Below, one piece after another: positions 6,037-10,105 of a stretch of DNA of 10,105 bases. The translations under genes were made by a program, and so were the position numbers. The stretch covers positions 1-10,105 of the forward strand of contig JAQGJO010000181.1 in NCBI GenBank assembly GCA_028290595.1, written 5' to 3'. The notes below the pieces were generated by a model. The model was not told where the DNA came from. It ran no database searches and saw nothing but the letters and a program-made list of their open reading frames with translations. Origin of the DNA: Hyphomicrobiales bacterium. Lineage in GTDB: Bacteria > Pseudomonadota > Alphaproteobacteria > Rhizobiales > Beijerinckiaceae. How positions within the stretch are numbered: position 1 is the first letter of the stretch; every line of letters begins with the position of its first letter.

Positions 6037-7479
6037 CTATTCACGCCGGCGCGAGATGACGTAGGATTCGTCGTAGAACCACAAGCCGTTGTTGCGTTGA
6101 AGCACTTCCTTCGTCGCTTTCAGATAGCCGTCGTTGGCGACGACGGGGCCCAGCCTGTCATCTTCCACCTGGGCGACATAGATCGCCGCATTCCACGCCG
6201 CGAACGCCGTCGACGTGCCGATCGAACCTTCGACCTCGGTCGGCAAGGTGTGCATGTGATAGCGGAAGTGTGACTTCGTATCGGCGTTGGCGTTGAAGTT
6301 GAAGTCGCGCGCCGCCGGTCCGAGTTCGTGCTTCACCTGCTTGAGAATCTCGTGGCGGTTGTTGGTGGCGAACGGATTGTCGTTCGGCCATATCTTGTCG
6401 ACGATCTCCATGCCGGGATCGCCACCGCACGAATGAATGCCGATCAGCCTGCCGCCCGGACGCAGAGCGCGGGTCAGCGGCGCGATGACGCGCTTGGCCT
6501 TGAATTCAACCGAGGCGCGGGCGCGATAGGGCTGCGAGGCAATGACAAGATCATAGTCCGCCGGCGTCTGGCCGAGGCGCGGAATGATCGGATCGAGCGC
6601 GAACTTGTGATCCTCGCGATAGATCACCAGCACCACCGGACGGTCATAGATTGAATTGCCGGAGCGCGGGCTGACCCGCGCGTTCCAGTTCTGCGCCAGG
6701 AACGGTTCGAGATCGGTGATCTGCTTGTCGAACGTATGCGCGGTGTCGCCGGTTAGGCGGACTTCGTGCCAGACGAGGCTCGACGCAGCGCTCAGCGATT
6801 TGACTGTGAGCCAGGGCGCATCGGCATATTGCAGATTGGTCAGCACCAGCACGGTGGAGGGATGTTCGCAGAAACGATCGACCATGCGGCGCAGCGACAG
6901 GCGCACGTCCTCAAGGCTGATCTCCTTGCCGACCACATAGAAGGGCATGGTCGGATAGCGGTCGTGCATGGAGCGCATCACATGCGCCAGCACGCTGCCG
7001 TCACCGACGCCGGCATCGAACAGGCGGAAGGCAGGAGGCTTGGGATGCACGCTGGTGAGTTCCAGCGAAACGCGGTTGGCGACTTCCCATTTCTCGCTGC
7101 ACGTATTCACGAACAGGAGATATTTCTGGCGATTGTCGTAGAAGCGGAAATTGCGCTGGCCGTCATCGGCGGCGGGCTTTGCGGGCTTGTCGCCGGAGGG
7201 CGGCGGCGGCGGGATTTCGCTCGGCGGCACTTCGGCCTGCTGCTGTTCGGGCAGCGGCGCGGGACGCGCGAGCACAATACCCTTGGCGCGGCCCGACGGT
7301 GTGTAATTGACCATGAAGCCGCGAATCTTGTCGAGCGTATCGGTGGTGATACGTCCGCCGTTGCGAAGCCGGCTGACCAGCTTGCCATCGTTGATTGCGG
7401 CCCGTCCAAATGTTGATTCCGCAAGTCCCGCCGTCCGGCAGAAATCGCTGATCTCCGACAATAGCTGCTGTGCGCTCAT
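6037..7479 (-). CDS. HTH-domain/SAM-dependent methyltransferase fusion protein
   Basis: 480 residues in three parts. Residues 5-57 are a small predicted helix-turn-helix domain (ESTFGRAAINDGKLVSRLRN, 21-40, then GGRITTDTLDKIRGFM), a pattern found in alphaproteobacterial DNA-binding proteins. Residues 71-105 are a Pro/Gln/Ala-rich linker. Residues 110-480 form a Rossmann-type methyltransferase: motif I LFDAGVGDGS (153-162) for SAM binding, LVIASQPYRA (311-320) at the motif IV position, and the post-motif stretch LRPGGRLIGIHS (339-350). QPY stands where N/DPPY occurs in amino-group methylases, so the substrate cannot be guessed from it. The ATG at 7479 is chosen over upstream starts because GGAGG (7492-7488) lies 8 bp away. 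It is divergent from recF and followed directly by the MetF-like gene. An enzyme that regulates its own operon is a reasonable inference; the substrate is unknown. Confidence 0.83.
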   Translation of the reverse strand: MSAQQLLSEISDFCRTAGLAESTFGRAAINDGKLVSRLRNGGRITTDTLDKIRGFMVNYTPSGRAKGIVLARPAPLPEQQQAEVPPSEIPPPPPSGDKPAKPAADDGQRNFRFYDNRQKYLLFVNTCSEKWEVANRVSLELTSVHPKPPAFRLFDAGVGDGSVLAHVMRSMHDRYPTMPFYVVGKEISLEDVRLSLRRMVDRFCEHPSTVLVLTNLQYADAPWLTVKSLSAASSLVWHEVRLTGDTAHTFDKQITDLEPFLAQNWNARVSPRSGNSIYDRPVVLVIYREDHKFALDPIIPRLGQTPADYDLVIASQPYRARASVEFKAKRVIAPLTRALRPGGRLIGIHSCGGDPGMEIVDKIWPNDNPFATNNRHEILKQVKHELGPAARDFNFNANADTKSHFRYHMHTLPTEVEGSIGTSTAFAAWNAAIYVAQVEDDRLGPVVANDGYLKATKEVLQRNNGLWFYDESYVISRRRE

Positions 7480-7679
7480 CCCTGACGCCTCCCTCATCCT
7501 CATCCGGTGGCCGCTCTGCACGCAGCCTGCCGAGAATGAAGAAAATTAATCGCGTCCCACAAATAAATGCAAGCACAAAATGGCCCACTAAAATAGTGGG
7601 ATTCATTCACGGGCAACTGCCCGCATTCAAACTCGCCGCAAATTTTGCCGGGCACCCGGATTTTGTGGCACACAGGGCC
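7480..7679. promoter_or_regulatory. Divergent control region between methyltransferase gene and recF
   Basis: This 200-bp gap is locally AT-rich (7540-7610) and holds two adjacent dyads: CCCACTA-AAA-TAGTGGG (7584-7600) and CGGGCA-AC-TGCCCG (7610-7623). A third, imperfect hairpin (7635-7669) ends 10 bp before the recF ATG. On the minus strand a weak -35/-10 pair (TTGCAT, 16 bp, ATTAAT; about 7572-7545) could drive the methyltransferase gene. The dyads are candidate operators; the methyltransferase's own HTH domain is the obvious, untested candidate binder. Confidence 0.45.
7584..7600. repeat. Operator-like palindrome CCCACTA-N3-TAGTGGG
   Basis: Perfect 7-bp arms with a 3-bp AAA spacer, centred about 113 bp upstream of the methyltransferase ATG and 88 bp upstream of the recF ATG. 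Size and spacing fit the site of a small dimeric HTH protein. It could also fold as a hairpin in a recF leader transcript. Confidence 0.55.
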
Positions 7680-8858
7680 ATGCTCGATCTCGAGGCCAAA
7701 GCGATTCGCCATGCGCCGGCACGGCCGGCGTTGCGACGCCTGAAACTCTCGGACTTCCGGTCCTATGCCGCGCTCGACCTGGAGGTCGAGGCCTCGCTCG
7801 TGGTGCTGTGCGGCGAAAACGGCGCCGGCAAGACCAATATTCTCGAGTCCCTGTCGCTGCTGACGCCCGGCCGCGGGTTGCGGCGCGCCGACATGGAAGA
7901 CTTCGCCAGAGACGCCGGCTCCGGCGGCTTTGCGATCTCGGCCGAGATCGACGGCCCGACCGGCCCGGTCCAGCTCGGCACCGGTGTCGAGCCGCCGACT
8001 GAAGGCGGTTCGACGCAGCGCAAATACCGCATCGACCGCGAGCCGGTGTCGTCGATCCGCGGCTTTGCCGATCATGTCCGCCTGGTCTGGCAAACCCCTG
8101 GTATGGACGGGCTTTTTGCAGGTCCCGCGGGCGACCGGCGGCGCTTTCTCGACCGGCTGGTGCTGGCGGTCGATGCCGAGCACGGCAGCCGGGTCAACGC
8201 GCTGGAGCGGGCGCTGCGCAACCGCAACCGCCTGCTAGAGGACGGCATTCGCAAGGGAGCCTGGCTCGAGGCCTCGGAGAAGGAGATCGCCGAGATCGCC
8301 ATCGCGGTGGCAGCCGCCCGCACCGAGACCGTGGCCCGGCTCGGCGCGCTGCTGGGTAAAACCGACGAGGCGGAAGCCTCTCCTTTTCCCTGGGCCGAAG
8401 TGGCGCTCGACGGCGCCGTCGAACAGCTTGCCGCCGAACGCTCGGCGCTTGAGGCCGAGGACGCCTATCGCGAGATCTTGCGCGAAAACCGCGGCCGCGA
8501 CGCCGCCGCCGGCCGCACGTTGATCGGCCCGCAGAGCTGCGACCTGCTGGTCCGCCACGGCCCCAAGAATATGGAGGCCGCCAAGGCCTCCACCGGCGAG
8601 CAAAAGGCGCTGCTCATCGGCCTCATCCTGGCGCATGCCCAGTTGGTGGCCACCATGAGTGGGATTTGTCCCATTATCCTGCTCGACGAAGTGGCGGCGC
8701 ATTTTGACCCCCGTCGCCGCCAGGCGCTGTTCGCGCGGCTCCGCGCCCTTGGCGCACAAGTCTGGGTCACCGGCGCCGACCCCGGCCTGTTCCAGGACGT
8801 CTCCGGGCCCGACACTGAATTCCTCACCGTGACCCCCGGCCGGGTGGCGCGCGGATGA
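7680..8858 (+). CDS. recF: DNA replication/repair protein RecF
   Basis: SMC/Rad50-like ATPase that binds gapped DNA with RecO and RecR and helps load RecA at stalled forks. It has 392 residues from the ATG at 7680. Walker A is GENGAGKT (45-52), VWQTPGMDGLF (136-146) is a RecF-conserved stretch, the ABC signature is STGEQKALL (304-312) and Walker B is IILLDEVAAHFD (332-343). RecF proteins usually carry GPHRxDL before the signature; here it reads GPQSCDL (283-289), an unusual replacement of His-Arg. The reading frame is open upstream to 7470, but those residues look non-coding and LKLSDFRSYAALDL (21-34) is near the expected N-terminal position. The ribosome site is poor, and the hairpin at 7635-7669 sits just before it. 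recF overlaps recQ by ATGA and is separated from dnaN by about 5.85 kb. Confidence 0.95.
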   Translation: MLDLEAKAIRHAPARPALRRLKLSDFRSYAALDLEVEASLVVLCGENGAGKTNILESLSLLTPGRGLRRADMEDFARDAGSGGFAISAEIDGPTGPVQLGTGVEPPTEGGSTQRKYRIDREPVSSIRGFADHVRLVWQTPGMDGLFAGPAGDRRRFLDRLVLAVDAEHGSRVNALERALRNRNRLLEDGIRKGAWLEASEKEIAEIAIAVAAARTETVARLGALLGKTDEAEASPFPWAEVALDGAVEQLAAERSALEAEDAYREILRENRGRDAAAGRTLIGPQSCDLLVRHGPKNMEAAKASTGEQKALLIGLILAHAQLVATMSGICPIILLDEVAAHFDPRRRQALFARLRALGAQVWVTGADPGLFQDVSGPDTEFLTVTPGRVARG

Positions 8859-10105
8859 TCCAGCCAGCCGCAATTCAGTCATCAAGCCGCCGGAGCGAAC
8901 CCCCGCGGCCGCGTGACCTTCTCAAGTCGGTCTTCGGCTACGACGAATTCCGCCCCGGCCAGGAGCAGGTGGTGGACGCGGTCATCGCCGGCAAATCCGT
9001 GCTCGCGGTGATGCCGACGGGTAGCGGCAAATCGATCTGCTACCAATTGCCGGCGCTGCTCGACGACGGCGCCACCATCGTCATTTCGCCGTTGATCGCG
9101 CTGATGCGCGATCAGGTGCGGCAGATGCGGCAGTTGGGCGTCGAGGCCGCTTCGCTCAATTCATTGAGCAGCGAGGCCGAGACCAGCGCGACCTGGGACG
9201 CCATTCGTTCGCGTAGCTTACGACTGCTCTTCCTGTCGCCGGAGCGGCTTGCCATTCCGGGCCTGGCGGAACGGCTGTCGCGCGCCGGCTTTGCGCGCAT
9301 CGCCGTCGACGAAGCGCATTGCATTTCCGAATGGGGCCACGACTTCCGGCCCGACTATCGCGACCTGCGCGGCATGGCGACGACGCTTGGCATCGCGCAA
9401 GTGATCGCCTTTACCGCGACCGCCGACAAGGCGACGCGCGACGATATTGCAGCAAGGCTGTTTCCCTCTGTGCCAGAGGTATTTCTCCACAGTTTCGACC
9501 GGCCGAACCTGCAGTTCCGGTTTGCCGCGAAAGACCAGCAGCGCCGGCAGTTGGCGGATTTTCTTTCCAAGCGGCGCGGTGACAGCGGCATCGTCTATTG
9601 CGCCTCGCGCAAGAAGACCGAAGATCTCGCCGCTTATTTCACTTCGCTCGGCCACACCGCCGTCGCCTATCACGCCGGCATGGAACAAGGCTTGCGCAAT
9701 CGCAACCAGGACCGCTTCCTGCAGGAAGACGGCATCGTTGCAGTAGCGACCGTCGCCTTCGGCATGGGCATCAACAAGCCCGACGTGCGCTTCGTCGCTC
9801 ATGCGGACATGCCCGGCAGCGTCGAAGCCTACTACCAGGAGGTCGGCCGGGCCGGACGCGACGGCCTGCCGGCCGAAACGCTGACGCTGTATGGCCTCGA
9901 GGACATGGCGCTGCGCCGCCGGCAGATCGACGAGCGCGAACTTTCACAGGAACAGCGCCGCATCGAGCATCGCCGCTTCGACGCCATGGTGATGCTGTGC
10001 GAGGCGGCCTCGTGCCGGCGGCAATCGCTGCTGGCTTATTTCGAGGAAGCGAGCGAGCCGTGCGGACGCTGCGACTGCTGCAACAACGAGGTCAAGCTCA
10101 CCGAG
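8855..10105 (+). CDS. recQ: ATP-dependent DNA helicase RecQ (3' end beyond window)
   Basis: 3'-5' superfamily 2 helicase that opens DNA for the RecF recombination pathway and for fork repair. 417 codons are present without a stop. Landmarks: RPGQEQVV (33-40, Q/motif 0 region), Walker A MPTGSGKS (53-60), DEAH (152-155), aromatic-rich loop CISEWGHDFRPDY (156-168), FTATA (186-190), ATVAFGMGINKPDVRF (298-313) and QEVGRAGRDG (328-337, arginine finger). The zinc-binding region is intact, with C387RR, YFEE (395-398), then C403, C406 and C409 in CGRCDCC. The winged-helix and HRDC parts expected after it are outside the window. The ATG at 8855 overlaps the recF TGA (ATGA), so translation is probably coupled to recF. 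An N-terminal extension of about 20 Ser/Arg/Pro-rich residues precedes the helicase core. Confidence 0.97.
   Translation, partial: MIQPAAIQSSSRRSEPPRPRDLLKSVFGYDEFRPGQEQVVDAVIAGKSVLAVMPTGSGKSICYQLPALLDDGATIVISPLIALMRDQVRQMRQLGVEAASLNSLSSEAETSATWDAIRSRSLRLLFLSPERLAIPGLAERLSRAGFARIAVDEAHCISEWGHDFRPDYRDLRGMATTLGIAQVIAFTATADKATRDDIAARLFPSVPEVFLHSFDRPNLQFRFAAKDQQRRQLADFLSKRRGDSGIVYCASRKKTEDLAAYFTSLGHTAVAYHAGMEQGLRNRNQDRFLQEDGIVAVATVAFGMGINKPDVRFVAHADMPGSVEAYYQEVGRAGRDGLPAETLTLYGLEDMALRRRQIDERELSQEQRRIEHRRFDAMVMLCEAASCRRQSLLAYFEEASEPCGRCDCCNNEVKLTE

Noticed and set aside
6766..7416. Plus-strand open frame opposite the methyltransferase gene (216 codons)
   Set aside because: Shadow of the methyltransferase reading frame; no recognisable protein features.
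7470..7679. Upstream extension of RecF (about 70 residues)
   Set aside because: It crosses the methyltransferase start region and palindromes, lacks RecF similarity, and would put the conserved N-terminal strand far too deep.
8660..8673. TGGGA-TTTG-TCCCA dyad in recF, resembling arms of the palindrome at 7584-7600
   Set aside because: Shared pentamers are expected by chance in 10 kb, and it lies in conserved coding sequence.
9218..9802. Minus-strand open frame inside recQ (194 codons)
   Set aside because: Antisense to conserved helicase motifs; no independent evidence.
1..10105. tRNA, rRNA, CRISPR array, insertion sequence, prophage or toxin-antitoxin genes
   Set aside because: No cloverleaf, regularly spaced repeat, transposase or toxin/antitoxin pattern was found on either strand by eye.

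Overview
The window looks like a chromosomal segment of a GC-rich alphaproteobacterium, most likely in the order Hyphomicrobiales (Rhizobiales). The basis is high GC, the style of the DnaN, RecF and class A PBP sequences, a helix-turn-helix domain of a type I associate with this group, and a palindromic intergenic repeat (CCCTCATCCTGAGGA...TCTCGAAGGACG) of a kind I recall from the Bradyrhizobium/Xanthobacteraceae neighbourhood. Genus-level placement is not possible from sequence alone.

Layout. The left edge (1-428, minus) holds the N-terminus of a class A penicillin-binding protein (PBP1A type). A divergent 282-bp gap separates it from dnaN (711-1829, plus), the DNA polymerase III sliding clamp. 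A 151-bp gap packed with dyad symmetries leads to a small lipoprotein gene (1981-2268, plus). This converges on a minus-strand block, with a perfect 11-bp stem hairpin between them. Read in its own direction, the minus block contains an HTH/SAM-methyltransferase fusion gene (7479-6037), a MetF-like reductase gene essentially abutting it (6035-5118), an inverted pair of REP-like repeats, a 48-residue single-pass microprotein gene (4856-4710) and a large acyltransferase-3/SGNH fusion gene (4696-2297). The right part is recF (7680-8858, plus), overlapping by 4 bp with recQ (8855 to the edge, plus), which is truncated by the window.

How the genes fit together. dnaN, recF and recQ are replication and recombination-repair genes; recF and recQ look translationally coupled and both belong to the RecF pathway. 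In many bacteria dnaN and recF are adjacent. Here about 5.85 kb of envelope and one-carbon genes lies between them, mostly on the opposite strand. The acyltransferase/SGNH protein with its microprotein is probably an envelope glycan O-acylation module. The methyltransferase/MetF pair is probably a SAM/folate-linked methyl-transfer unit whose own DNA-binding domain may regulate it.

Most unusual points: (i) the microprotein, whose C-terminal PFLY motif resembles the tail of DltX-type partners of acyl-transfer systems; (ii) the DNA-binding-domain/methyltransferase fusion coupled to a MetF paralogue; (iii) the dyad-dense gap after dnaN. No tRNA, rRNA, CRISPR array, insertion sequence or prophage gene was seen.
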